Source: Myxococcota bacterium (GTDB lineage Bacteria > Myxococcota_A > Polyangia > HGW-17 > JAJRWW01). From it: DNA of 11,383 nt. The position numbers and the translations under genes are program-made. The stretch is taken from positions 1-11,383 of the forward strand of contig JAJRWW010000052.1 of the NCBI GenBank assembly GCA_024276595.1, written 5' to 3'. The notes beneath the pieces are model-generated. The model ran no database searches and was not told where the DNA came from. It saw nothing but the letters and a program-made list of their open reading frames with translations. The first letter of the stretch is position 1. The number at the start of each line of letters is the position of its first letter. This document shows, in pieces, positions 1 through 7,148 of the stretch.

Positions 1-21
1 GCTCGGGCTCGGGCTCGGGCT
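1..21. repeat. Hexanucleotide repeat (GCTCGG, about 3.5 copies)
   Basis: Three perfect copies of GCTCGG and a partial fourth lie at the very edge of the window. On the minus strand they encode the Pro-Glu tail of the PilZ protein. The array may continue outside the window. Such short coding repeats can vary in length by replication slippage; that is general knowledge, not something shown here. Confidence 0.7.
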
Positions 22-406
22 TAGCAGAGGCCTTTGCCTTCTCCTCCTTGAAGGCCACGATCCGGTCGATGAGCGTCTTGCTGGCAGCGTCCAGCTTCGT
101 GAACTTGACTCCCATGCCGTGTGGCTTGGTCGGGCTGTCGGGATCGAACTCCTTGACCCAGACCACCCGACCCTCCCCAGTGATCAGCCTGGTGGAGTCG
201 GTGAGGAGCATCTCGAACCGCAGCACGGTCCCCTTGGGCTGGGGCTGGCGGCTGATTATGAAGATCCCTCCCTTGGAGACGTTCGCGGCGTACTTCTCCA
301 CGAAGGCGTCCACGTCCTTGTACTTGAGCCGGAAGCGCCGGACACCCTTGATTCGTCTGCTACCTCTCTTGTCACTTGTGCTCAAGACGACACCCTTCAA
401 GTTCAC
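1..406 (-). CDS. PilZ domain protein, TIGR02266-like (3' end off window)
   Basis: About 135 codons are visible and no stop is reached before the left edge. PilZ domains usually bind cyclic di-GMP and act as small cytoplasmic adaptors. The domain spans roughly residues 20-120. It carries the N-x-S-x-x-G motif (N42, S44, G47), a G-x-V-x-W strand (VVWVKEF) and a closing GMGVKF segment typical of the myxobacterial TIGR02266 subfamily. The usual upstream R-x-x-x-R motif is not clean; instead there is an arginine cluster (R17, R18, R23, R24, R26), so c-di-GMP binding is likely but unproven. A short Pro-Glu repeat tail begins at about residue 130. The GTG start at 404-406 follows an in-frame TGA and has an AGGA about ten bases upstream; the nearby ATGs are out of frame. 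It is the third gene of the PilT-led minus-strand cluster, 34 bases after the barrel gene. Confidence 0.85.
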   Translation of the reverse strand, partial: MNLKGVVLSTSDKRGSRRIKGVRRFRLKYKDVDAFVEKYAANVSKGGIFIISRQPQPKGTVLRFEMLLTDSTRLITGEGRVVWVKEFDPDSPTKPHGMGVKFTKLDAASKTLIDRIVAFKEEKAKASAKPEPEPE

Positions 407-440
407 TCATCAGCATTCCTGCCGGTCTGGGCAACCAGCC

Positions 441-1847
441 TCAGTAGTGCATGGCCACCAGCAGGTATCCACCGAAATAACCATCCTTCGCCGAGTCTAC
501 GACATACTCGAAGTCAAGCCCCTGGACACCGTCCTGGGGAAACTTCACAAAGACCCACGTGGTAGAAGCTCCTGCCAGAAGATGTATCTTCCAGGCGAGC
601 CGCACGTCCAGACCCAGCCCCGCCTCTATGCCCCCTGCTCGACCGTTGCCATAATGGTAGGCGTCTGCCATCTGCCCGAGCTGAGCCACCGCCATCCCCG
701 CGAGCCAGACACAGAGCTTTAGCCGCTCGGTGGCGAGGGGCACCAGCGCCTTGACCAGGACCCTGAAGCTGATGTAGGTCACCCCGGCCACCTGGCCCAG
801 GTCCTCGGCAAAGCTGTACTGCAGGGCGTCCACCCCCGCGCCGATCTTCAAGACCGTGCTCTCGGCGCTGCCGTTTATGTTCCAGCGATAGAGCAGGTGC
901 CCACCCACCCGCTGAATCGTGGTGCGGATCTTCGTTGGGTCCCCCTCTCGCTGGGACACCACCCCCACCGCCCGGCGGAAGTAGAGCCCCAGGCCCACGT
1001 TGGCCAGGATCCTGTGCCCGGTCACAAAGGCGCCGGGATAGACCTCCACGCCGAAGGAGAGGGGCAGCACCGGCCTGGTGGTCTCGTACAGCAGCCTCTT
1101 GCCAGGCTCACCGTCCAGGTTGGTAAAGGAGAGGCGCCGGCCCCAGATCTCGACCCCAACGTCCACCTCCAGCCCCGTGAGATACTCGGCCCTCCTGGTG
1201 CGGGAGGACGACCTGTGGGGTGTCTTGGGCCTTGGACGCGGTGGCGGCGCCACCCTCCTTGGGGGATGGTCCACTCCCTCCGCGCGCCGCACGCCGATCC
1301 TCACAGCCTTCATGATCGCCCGTCGCGACCAGCGGTTGAGCCGAAAGAAGAGGTACCTGACCACCGTCCTCTTGACGATCCTCCCGGTTCCGCCATCCCG
1401 CACCTGGATGGCCAGCCACCACCGCCGCCTGGCACGGTAAACATAGCCGGTGATCACGGCGTCCGCCTTGGCCTTGCGGCAGATCCGACGGAGGTTGCGG
1501 CGACGGGTCATGTGCTTGCTGGAGATCTCCAGGTCCTCTGCAGCATCTGCAAGGTCTCTGCGGCTCACCAGGACCCAGCGCTCATCTATCTGCTGCTCCA
1601 GGAAGCGGCGCACCCGCTTCGCGCCGGGGCCACGGATGTTGAGCACCCCCACGTAGTGCCTGGCCGCGGCCACATCTCCCCAGGCCGTAACGAGCAGCAC
1701 AGCAGGAGCCAGCAGCAGGGGCAACCTGCCGGGCCTCCGCCGAGGAGCATCCGGGGAGCGGGACACACCGCCTCGCCGGAGCGCAGAGGAGGCCAGATCT
1801 CGGCCTCCATGAAAGGAGCCCAAGCCACGTCCGAAAGCGCTTCCCAT
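441..1847 (-). CDS. Outer-membrane protein: TolB-like periplasmic domain plus predicted beta-barrel
   Basis: 468 residues from the chosen start. I do not recognise a named family. Residues 1-40 form an unusually long basic N-region, followed by a hydrophobic signal segment (LPLLLAPAVLLV, about 42-53) with likely cleavage near residues 60-63. Residues 64-190 resemble the alpha/beta TolB-N/CsgG-like domains common in myxobacterial envelope proteins: a VGVLNI first strand, then VLVSRRDLADAAE, ADAVITGYV and a tryptophan-rich LAIQVRD strand followed by TG. A Pro/Arg linker (about 192-220) leads to a C-terminal half of alternating short beta strands ending in tyrosine (AMHY), as expected for an outer-membrane barrel. 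The ATG at 1847 is preferred over an in-frame ATG at 1892 because a perfect AGGAGGT lies 6 bases upstream. The gene follows the PilT stop by 4 bases, implying co-transcription and translational coupling. It may be an outer-membrane partner or sensor of the ATPase-driven machine (inference). Confidence 0.85.
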   Translation of the reverse strand: MGSAFGRGLGSFHGGRDLASSALRRGGVSRSPDAPRRRPGRLPLLLAPAVLLVTAWGDVAAARHYVGVLNIRGPGAKRVRRFLEQQIDERWVLVSRRDLADAAEDLEISSKHMTRRRNLRRICRKAKADAVITGYVYRARRRWWLAIQVRDGGTGRIVKRTVVRYLFFRLNRWSRRAIMKAVRIGVRRAEGVDHPPRRVAPPPRPRPKTPHRSSSRTRRAEYLTGLEVDVGVEIWGRRLSFTNLDGEPGKRLLYETTRPVLPLSFGVEVYPGAFVTGHRILANVGLGLYFRRAVGVVSQREGDPTKIRTTIQRVGGHLLYRWNINGSAESTVLKIGAGVDALQYSFAEDLGQVAGVTYISFRVLVKALVPLATERLKLCVWLAGMAVAQLGQMADAYHYGNGRAGGIEAGLGLDVRLAWKIHLLAGASTTWVFVKFPQDGVQGLDFEYVVDSAKDGYFGGYLLVAMHY

Positions 1848-1851
1848 GAGC

Positions 1852-3018
1852 CTACCTCCTGGGCTTCCCGTCGAGGTCCAGATGCCCACCATCCACGCTG
1901 AAGTACTCCCCCGAGTCCCACACGTCCTCGGTCACCCCTCCCGCCGATACCCCCTGGAAGTGCAGCGCAAACTCGTCGGCGTTCGTGGCGTTCTGCGCCG
2001 CTGCCTCGTAGGTCACCTGCCCCTCGTGAACCAGGTCGGTCAAGCACTGATCAAAGCTCAGCATCCCGTAGGGGTGCTTCCCTTCGACGATGGCGTCACG
2101 GATCTCCCTGGTGCGTAGAGGGTCCACGATGAGCTCTCTCACCCGGGCGGTGTTCATGAGCACCTCCACCGCGGGGATCCGCCCCTTGCCGTCCGCCCTC
2201 GGCACGAGCCGCTGGGAGATGGCACCCACGAGCACCGACGCAAGCTGAACCCGGACCTGATCCTGCTGGTGGGGGGGGAAGACGCTCACGATTCGGTTCA
2301 CAGTCTCCACGGCATCCACCGTGTGCAAGGTGGAGAGCACCAGGTGCCCGGTCTCGGCGGCGGTCAAGGCGATCTCGATGGTCTCCAGGTCGCGCATCTC
2401 CCCCACCAGGATCACGTCCGGATCCTGCCTGAGCGCCGCACGGAGGGCCGCGGCAAAGCTGAGGGTGTCGAGCCCTATCTCGCGCTGGTTGATCACACAG
2501 CGCCGGTCGGAAAAGGCGTACTCCACCGGGTCCTCCACCGTGACTATGTGACCCGCGCGCATCTTGTTGATGTGCTCCACCATCACAGCCAGGGTGGTGG
2601 ACTTGCCGGAGCCGGTGACCCCCGTGGCGAGGACCAGGCCGCGGGGAGCCTCTGCCATGGTCAGCACGGCCTTGGGCAGGCGAAGCTCCTCGAAGGAGGG
2701 CACCTCGGAGGGGATGACCCTCAGCACCATGCCCACCTGCCCTCGCTGCCTGAATATGTTCACCCGGTACCGGGTTCCGTCGGAGGTGGCATAGGCCAGG
2801 TCCGTCTCCAAGCGGGTGGCAAAGCGCTCCGCCTGCACCGGGTTCATCATCGCCCTGGCGAACCCCTCCAGCACCTCCGACGTGAGCGCGCTCACCTCCT
2901 TGACCCCACGCAGCTCGCCCTTGACCCGAAAGATGGGAGGCAACCCAACCTTCAGGTGGACATCCGAGGCACCTAGCTGCCGCGCAGCGCCTAGCACCCG
3001 ATCGAGAACCTGAGCCAT
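1852..3018 (-). CDS. pilT: PilT-family retraction ATPase
   Basis: 388 residues. This is a hexameric cytoplasmic secretion-superfamily ATPase that depolymerises type IV pili during twitching motility. The N-terminal GASDVHLKVGLPP segment is the standard PilT/PilU opening. The Walker A motif is GVTGSGKST (133-141), the Asp box is VTVEDPVEYAF (about 160-169), the Walker B is DPDVILVGEMRD (about 199-210, with E207), and the His box is TGHLVLSTLHT (about 223-233). The AIRNLIREGK-type PilT signature appears as EIRDAIVEGK (about 305-314). The C-terminus has the usual NATNADEFALHFQGV, then an acidic tail of about 30 residues beyond the usual end (PilT is about 345 residues). The ATG at 3018 is chosen because MAQVLDRVL matches the family start; an in-frame ATG at 3054 adds 12 unlikely residues. 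Neither has a clear ribosome site. No pilB, pilC or pilin gene is adjacent. Myxobacteria often have several PilT paralogues, so this may not be the main retraction motor. Confidence 0.95.
   Translation of the reverse strand: MAQVLDRVLGAARQLGASDVHLKVGLPPIFRVKGELRGVKEVSALTSEVLEGFARAMMNPVQAERFATRLETDLAYATSDGTRYRVNIFRQRGQVGMVLRVIPSEVPSFEELRLPKAVLTMAEAPRGLVLATGVTGSGKSTTLAVMVEHINKMRAGHIVTVEDPVEYAFSDRRCVINQREIGLDTLSFAAALRAALRQDPDVILVGEMRDLETIEIALTAAETGHLVLSTLHTVDAVETVNRIVSVFPPHQQDQVRVQLASVLVGAISQRLVPRADGKGRIPAVEVLMNTARVRELIVDPLRTREIRDAIVEGKHPYGMLSFDQCLTDLVHEGQVTYEAAAQNATNADEFALHFQGVSAGGVTEDVWDSGEYFSVDGGHLDLDGKPRR
1854..1860 (-). promoter_or_regulatory. Strong ribosome binding site overlapping the pilT stop
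   Basis: AGGAGGT on the minus strand lies 6 bases before the ATG at 1847. It sits in the last codons of the PilT gene and shares a base with its TAG stop (1852-1854). It decides the start of the outer-membrane protein and implies translational coupling of the two genes. Confidence 0.85.
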
Positions 3019-3084
3019 TGGCGAACAGTACCACAATCGGCAGGCACCTTCCATAGGGCACGACGGCCGGAATTACAGAATCAA

Positions 3085-3097
3085 TAACACGGTGTTA
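3085..3097. promoter_or_regulatory. 13-base palindrome in the divergent pilT / zinc-ribbon promoter region
   Basis: TAACACGGTGTTA is a perfect 6-base inverted repeat around one central G. It sits in the AT-richer part of the 209-base divergent intergenic region. On the minus strand it lies just upstream of a -10-like TGTAAT (3077-3072), so a bound protein could cover the promoter of the PilT-led cluster. No convincing -35 is seen for that -10. The operator role is inferred from symmetry and position only. Confidence 0.4.
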
Positions 3098-3227
3098 GAC
3101 GGGCATTGGTCCCCCTTGTGGGAGGCAGCCGCCTGGTGCCTTCAGCCCACCCATGTTGCGGCGCTCCCGCACCGAGGCGGTGGGCTCCTTGACGCTGGAA
3201 AACGCGGCTGATAACGTCCCTTTCGCC

Positions 3228-4574
3228 ATGCTTTGTCCCCACTGCCACCGCAACATTCCCTCGGAGGCCGTCTTCTGTGGTGCGTGTGGCCGACGGGTGG
3301 TCGGATGGAGAGGCAACCCCAGGCCACGATCCGGAGCGGAGCATCCCCAGCCCCACGCCATGGCGGATGCCCAGGAGGACACCAAGCGGGTTCGCCCCAG
3401 CTCGGAGCTGATCCGCGCCGCCGGAGGGGACCTCGCGACGACCCGCAAGATGTCGCCCGACTCCAACCTCCTCAAGGCCATTCGAGGAGAGCCTGAGCTC
3501 ACCAGCCGAGCCCGGTCGGGATCGAGCCCAACTGGAGCCTCGGCCTCCCCCGGGGATCCCCTGGCCAAGCTCGCCGCCCCTCCGACGGGGCGAGCCCATG
3601 GAGGAGAAGCCCGGCCCGCAGAGCCCGACTCCGACCCGATCTCACCTGCGGGGCCCGCGCCGGCTCCCGAGCATCTCCACTCCAGACCGGGCTCGGGACC
3701 GGGTCGGAGCTCGGCATATGCGCCGGCTGGCGGGCCGCCACCTTCCGACCCGGGGAGCTCGCCTGCCGACACGGCCTTCTTCATGGAGCAGGCTCTTGTG
3801 CAAGGACGCCGCCGGCTCTCCATGCTCATGGTGGCCGACGCCTGCCTCCTGGTGGTGGGGATCTATCTCATCGTCTCCTGGGCCATGCTCCCCAGTCGAC
3901 CGGGCGACGCGGAGATGGCGCCCACCTCATCCCCAGGCACTCGCGGCTACGTGGACTGGCAGGACGATGGCCAGCCGGCGCGCATCGCCACAGGCCCGGT
4001 GAAGGCCACCTTCCACCGTGGCTCGCAAGGCACATCCTCCTCCACGTCCCGCCCTCCTCCCCGCAGGGCGGTTTCTGGCCAGGCGAGCTCGGCTACCAGG
4101 ACCGGTGGCTCCACCGGCGCCGCTGTCTCCGGGGCCACTCATCCGGCGGGGCCCATGCGAAAGGGCCCATCGGGCCATCCCTCCACCTCGGCGCGCTCCG
4201 AGGCTCCCACGGAGGTGGCCACCTCGGGCGCCGCCGCGCTGGCCCAGGCCAGGCGGGTTGCACGCGTCGTGGCAGCCCGCAAGGCCTTCCTGGCCCAGGT
4301 ACCCCGTCGTATCCAGGCCCAGCGCAAGGCCATCCACGACTGCTATCGGCAGACCTTGAAGCTGTTTGAGAACGTGCGTGGCTTCGTAGACATAGAGTTC
4401 GTGGTCAACGCCGAGGGCAAGGTCACGAGCGCCAGGGCCAGCCGCAACACCACCCGCTCCAGGACCCTGGGAAGCTGCATCTCCGGGGTGTTCCTCTCCA
4501 CGACCTTCCCAAGGCCACCCGACGGCGTGGTGAAGCTCCGCTACCCCTTCCATTTTGCCCCCAGAAAGAAGTAA
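3228..4574 (+). CDS. Zinc-ribbon, single-TM protein with AgmX/PglI-type C-terminal domain
   Basis: 448 residues. A four-cysteine zinc ribbon opens the protein (C3, C6, C17, C20; CPHC...CGAC). Residues 21-190 are mostly Pro/Ser/Gly-rich and probably disordered, with one less degenerate patch around KMSPDSNLLKAI (75-86). One transmembrane helix follows at about 198-220, preceded by QGRRRL, which places the N-terminus in the cytoplasm. A second disordered periplasmic linker leads to a C-terminal domain (about 350-448) with the features of the AgmX/PglI (myxo_SS_tail) family: I-x-x-CY (C372), G-x-V-x-I-x-F strand, G-K-V, a second cysteine (C417), FPRPP and a final RYPFHF. That tail is TonB-C-like and is found in the gliding protein AgmX/GltJ. 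The ATG at 3228 is chosen because the ribbon starts directly there; an ATG at 3153 would add 25 atypical residues. Neither has a good ribosome site. It may link a cytoplasmic regulator to an envelope complex (inference). Confidence 0.85.
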   Translation: MLCPHCHRNIPSEAVFCGACGRRVVGWRGNPRPRSGAEHPQPHAMADAQEDTKRVRPSSELIRAAGGDLATTRKMSPDSNLLKAIRGEPELTSRARSGSSPTGASASPGDPLAKLAAPPTGRAHGGEARPAEPDSDPISPAGPAPAPEHLHSRPGSGPGRSSAYAPAGGPPPSDPGSSPADTAFFMEQALVQGRRRLSMLMVADACLLVVGIYLIVSWAMLPSRPGDAEMAPTSSPGTRGYVDWQDDGQPARIATGPVKATFHRGSQGTSSSTSRPPPRRAVSGQASSATRTGGSTGAAVSGATHPAGPMRKGPSGHPSTSARSEAPTEVATSGAAALAQARRVARVVAARKAFLAQVPRRIQAQRKAIHDCYRQTLKLFENVRGFVDIEFVVNAEGKVTSARASRNTTRSRTLGSCISGVFLSTTFPRPPDGVVKLRYPFHFAPRKK

Positions 4575-4681
4575 CACCCGCGCCTTTGCGCGCCCTGGGC
4601 CCGCTCCAGCAGGGTTTCCCTGGCAGGCTTGTTCTCGGACGTGCCCTGGGGCAAAATGAGCTGGTCACGGCAGGAGATGAC

Positions 4682-5725
4682 ATGCACTCCGACAACGAGT
4701 ACGTAGGGATCGAGATTCTGGTGGTGGACGGCGATCCGAGCGTGCGCAGGGGCCTGTCGGACCTGCTCACGGAGATGGGCTTCGTGCCCACCGCCACCGG
4801 AGACGTGGAGGATGGCGTGGACATGATCCGCCGGAAGTTCTTCGCGGTGGTCCTGTGCGACCTGGACACCCCGGAGACCGAGGCGGGCATCGAGGTTGTG
4901 GAGGCCTGCAGGGAGCACAGCCCCGCCACCACGCCCATCGTCTTGACCTCCCGCAAGGGCTGGGAGGCTGCTGTGACCGCCTTCCGCGCCGGAGCCAGAG
5001 AGATCCTGATCAAGGCCCCGGAGCAGATAGAGTACCTGAAGGAACGGGTGAGCAAGTACGCCAGGGAGTGGAAGCGCCAGCGCAACCGCGACGAGCTGCT
5101 ATTGCAAATGGCGGACGTTCAAGAGGACTTCCTGAAGCGCATGCGGGAGATGTACAAGGTCGTGGTGGACGTGCAGGACCGTCTCCAGGGGCGGTACATC
5201 CTGGCCTCATTCCAGCTCCCCGAGTGCCGCGTGCTCGTGGTGGACGACTCCACGGCTCTCTTCGAGGATCTCTCCAGGGCCTTTGAGAACCGCGACGACG
5301 GCTGGGTCTTCACCCACGTGCAGTCCGGGGGAGAGGCCCTCGACGTGGGCGGCCGGGAGAAGTACCACGTGGCGCTGATAAAGGAGATGCTCCCGGACCT
5401 CCCAGGCTCCATGGTCATCTCCACCCTGCGCGCGCAGTCGGCCGAGACCATCTACCTGACCTACGGCACTCCGGGAGATCCTGGCGCCAAGGTGGTGGTG
5501 GTGGAGGCAGAGCGAACCATCCCCCTTGTGGAGGAGCTCAGTGAGACCGCTCAGCTCTCGGGCAAGCTGGACGAGATCCGTGACGCCTTCAAGTCCAAGG
5601 CCCAGCAGCGGCGATACCTCCAGTCCTTCCGAACCAACCAGTACGACTTCTTGAAGAAGTTCGCAGAGATTCACAAGGCGGTGGAGAAGGCCAAGCACGC
5701 CATGGAGAACCGAGAGCCCGGGTAG
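4682..5725 (+). CDS. Double-receiver response regulator with a degenerate second receiver
   Basis: 347 residues with no DNA-binding or enzymatic output domain. The first receiver (about 10-125) keeps the acidic pocket (D16, D18 in VVDGDP), the phospho-accepting D60 (VVLCDLDTP), T89 and K111, so it can probably be phosphorylated. A charged helical linker (about 125-170) looks coiled-coil. The second receiver (about 182-292) keeps the acidic pair (D188, D189 in LVVDDS) and T260, but by my alignment has lysine (K234, VALIKEMLP) at the phospho-site and glutamate (E275) at the conserved lysine. A C-terminal helix (about 293-345) is also charged and coiled-coil-like. The ATG at 4682 is preceded by AGGAG with 5-base spacing; the longer frame begins only with a TTG at 4586. 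It lies 107 bases after the zinc-ribbon gene on the same strand and is possibly co-transcribed. Output is probably by protein-protein contact. No cognate histidine kinase is in the window. Confidence 0.9.
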   Translation: MHSDNEYVGIEILVVDGDPSVRRGLSDLLTEMGFVPTATGDVEDGVDMIRRKFFAVVLCDLDTPETEAGIEVVEACREHSPATTPIVLTSRKGWEAAVTAFRAGAREILIKAPEQIEYLKERVSKYAREWKRQRNRDELLLQMADVQEDFLKRMREMYKVVVDVQDRLQGRYILASFQLPECRVLVVDDSTALFEDLSRAFENRDDGWVFTHVQSGGEALDVGGREKYHVALIKEMLPDLPGSMVISTLRAQSAETIYLTYGTPGDPGAKVVVVEAERTIPLVEELSETAQLSGKLDEIRDAFKSKAQQRRYLQSFRTNQYDFLKKFAEIHKAVEKAKHAMENREPG

Positions 5726-5757
5726 CTGTTGCTGCTGTTTTCGGGCCTCGTGGTCTC
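5705..5757. terminator. Imperfect hairpin between convergent genes (possible terminator)
   Basis: Left arm 5705-5720 can pair with right arm 5742-5757 over 14 base pairs, strongest in the inner GCCCG/CGGGC block, with small bulges at A5709, A5715 and GT 5750-5751. The 21-base loop contains the response regulator's stop codon. There is no T-run after the stem on either strand, so it is not a classical intrinsic terminator. Its position between two convergent genes fits a bidirectional transcription barrier. Confidence 0.25.
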
Positions 5758-5777
5758 TGCGAATGCCGCGGGTCGGG

Positions 5778-7148
5778 TCACAGCAGGATCCCCCCTCCGG
5801 ACACTCCAGCGTCGGGGAGAGCCGGAGAGATGCGGCGGGGTGGGGGCCCTGCGCCCGACCCGGCCGAGCCTGGAGGGGATGGCCGGGCAGTGGCCGGGCG
5901 CGGCCGTGGAGCTGCCCGGGGAGCCGCCGGTCTGGAGGGGGCCGGGGCCGTCTCCTTCGGACCCACCCGGCGAGGTGGCATGAGATCCCCGGCCATGCGC
6001 CTCCTGAGCCCGGAGATCATGTGATCGATCAGCCGAACCCAGGCCGCAGCCTCCTTGGCGCGCTGGCCGGGCTGGCCAGATGCCTCCCCGCCGACCTTGC
6101 CGCCAGAGGCTCCCGCGGCCCGGGCAAAGAGACGACGCGCCTCCTTCAGGGTTGTCTCCAGCTCGCGCATGACCACCCGCGCCTGGTGGAAGTCACAAAC
6201 CACCTTCAGACGCCTGAGACGCTCGAGATCCTTCTTGCGTCCCCTGGCCAGCAGGCGCCCCTGGGCGAGCAGCCTGCGCGCCCTGGCGAGATCCGTGGAC
6301 CTGGTCCTCAGGCTCAGCCGCTGCGCCTCTGCCAGCAGCAGCGACAGGAGAGCCTGCCGCAGCTCCGCCTCGCTGTCGAGCTCCTGGCTTTGACACTGGT
6401 TCTCCTCTCCCAGCTCCACCGATCTATAGGCAGAGCCCACCATTGGTCCATGGCCAAAGGGCCAGGGAAAGCCGCGGCCGCGGTGGGCTGATGCCCGAGA
6501 GCCGGAGCACACCAGGAAGTAGCGCTCGCTGTTTGCCTCGCCGTAGAGAATCAGCACCACCACCACCGCCAGTAGCACCCCGCCCAGCAGGAGCCACCAG
6601 GGGGGACGCCGAAACCTCCTGGGCTCTGGCAAGCCCTCCAGGTCCGCCAGGTCGGACGCCGACAGCTCCGGCTCCTCCGAGAGCCGAGAGGCCCGGTCAC
6701 CGGCATCCTCCTGTGCTCTGGAGCCCGAGACCCCGGCCCGGCGGCGGAATCCGAAGCGCCGCCGCCCCTCGGGGATGGAATCCTGGCGGGAGGTCGCCGA
6801 TCCGTCTCGCTCCTGCTCCCGCTCCCTGGCTCGGCCTGGCTCCCGCTCCCTGGCTCGGCCTGGCTCCTGCTCCCTGGCTCGGCCTGGCTCCCGGTCCCTC
6901 CCTCGGCCTGGCTCCCGCCCCCTCCCTCGGCCTGGCTCCCGCTCCTCCTCTCGATTCGGCTCGGGAGCTTTGGGCTCGGGGCGCCCAGCCTCAGGCCCGG
7001 ATGAGCCCCCACCGTCCGCGGTGTCGTCAAAGGGATCGGGACGACCTGACAGCCCCTCCCCCGAGCCGGACCCCGAGCCGGACCCCGAGCCGGATGTCCC
7101 TCCGGACCCCTCGCGAGCGCCGGGCCGCCTGGTATCACCTGCAGACAT
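5778..7148 (-). CDS. Single-pass membrane protein with disordered repeat-coded cytoplasmic half (function unknown)
   Basis: 456 residues; I recognise no named family. Residues 1-180 are low complexity: a Gly-Ser repeat (about 16-30), an acidic Pro/Glu stretch, then an octapeptide array of EPGRARER type (about 68-110) and an Arg/Glu-rich region. RRFRRPPWW leads into one transmembrane helix (about 182-200), so the N-terminus should be cytoplasmic and about 255 residues periplasmic. The periplasmic part opens with an apparently conserved-looking block (ERYFLVCSG, RGFPWPFGHGPMVGSAYRSVEL, two cysteines), then a long Arg/Leu/Ala-rich helical region (about 245-370) likely to form coiled coils, and a Pro/Ala-rich tail. 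The ATG at 7148 is preferred: further upstream only a GTG at 7244 opens the frame, and that extension is atypical. No ribosome site is visible. It converges with the response regulator and diverges from the AMIN-like gene. Confidence 0.75.
   Translation of the reverse strand: MSAGDTRRPGAREGSGGTSGSGSGSGSGSGEGLSGRPDPFDDTADGGGSSGPEAGRPEPKAPEPNREEEREPGRGRGREPGRGRDREPGRAREQEPGRAREREPGRAREREQERDGSATSRQDSIPEGRRRFGFRRRAGVSGSRAQEDAGDRASRLSEEPELSASDLADLEGLPEPRRFRRPPWWLLLGGVLLAVVVVLILYGEANSERYFLVCSGSRASAHRGRGFPWPFGHGPMVGSAYRSVELGEENQCQSQELDSEAELRQALLSLLLAEAQRLSLRTRSTDLARARRLLAQGRLLARGRKKDLERLRRLKVVCDFHQARVVMRELETTLKEARRLFARAAGASGGKVGGEASGQPGQRAKEAAAWVRLIDHMISGLRRRMAGDLMPPRRVGPKETAPAPSRPAAPRAAPRPRPATARPSPPGSAGSGAGPPPRRISPALPDAGVSGGGILL
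6820..6939. repeat. 24-base tandem repeat, five units, inside a gene
   Basis: Five consecutive 24-base units start at 6820, 6844, 6868, 6892 and 6916. The first three differ by only one base; the last two diverge more, and degenerate copies flank the array. On the minus strand each unit encodes an octapeptide such as EPGRARER. The multiple-of-three period keeps the frame, so copy-number change would alter protein length without a frameshift. Confidence 0.9.
7061..7094. repeat. 12-base tandem repeat (about 2.8 copies) inside a gene
   Basis: CCGAGCCGGACC repeats at 7061, 7073 and 7085, the last copy incomplete. On the minus strand it encodes the Gly-Ser run near the N-terminus of the membrane protein. 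It probably acts as a flexible spacer. Confidence 0.8.

Noticed and set aside
897..1901. Plus-strand open frame (334 codons) opposite the outer-membrane protein gene
   Set aside because: Pro/His/Arg-rich translation without domains, antisense to a gene with signal peptide, domain pattern and a perfect ribosome site.
4579..4622. Two small hairpins (CGCGC/GCGCG at 4579-4592, CAGGG/CCCTG at 4610-4622) between the zinc-ribbon and response-regulator genes
   Set aside because: Stems of only 5 base pairs with no T-run; expected by chance in such GC-rich DNA, so not called as a terminator or attenuator.
6820..6939. Tandem repeats as a possible CRISPR array
   Set aside because: Units are directly adjacent with no spacers, and they keep an open reading frame.
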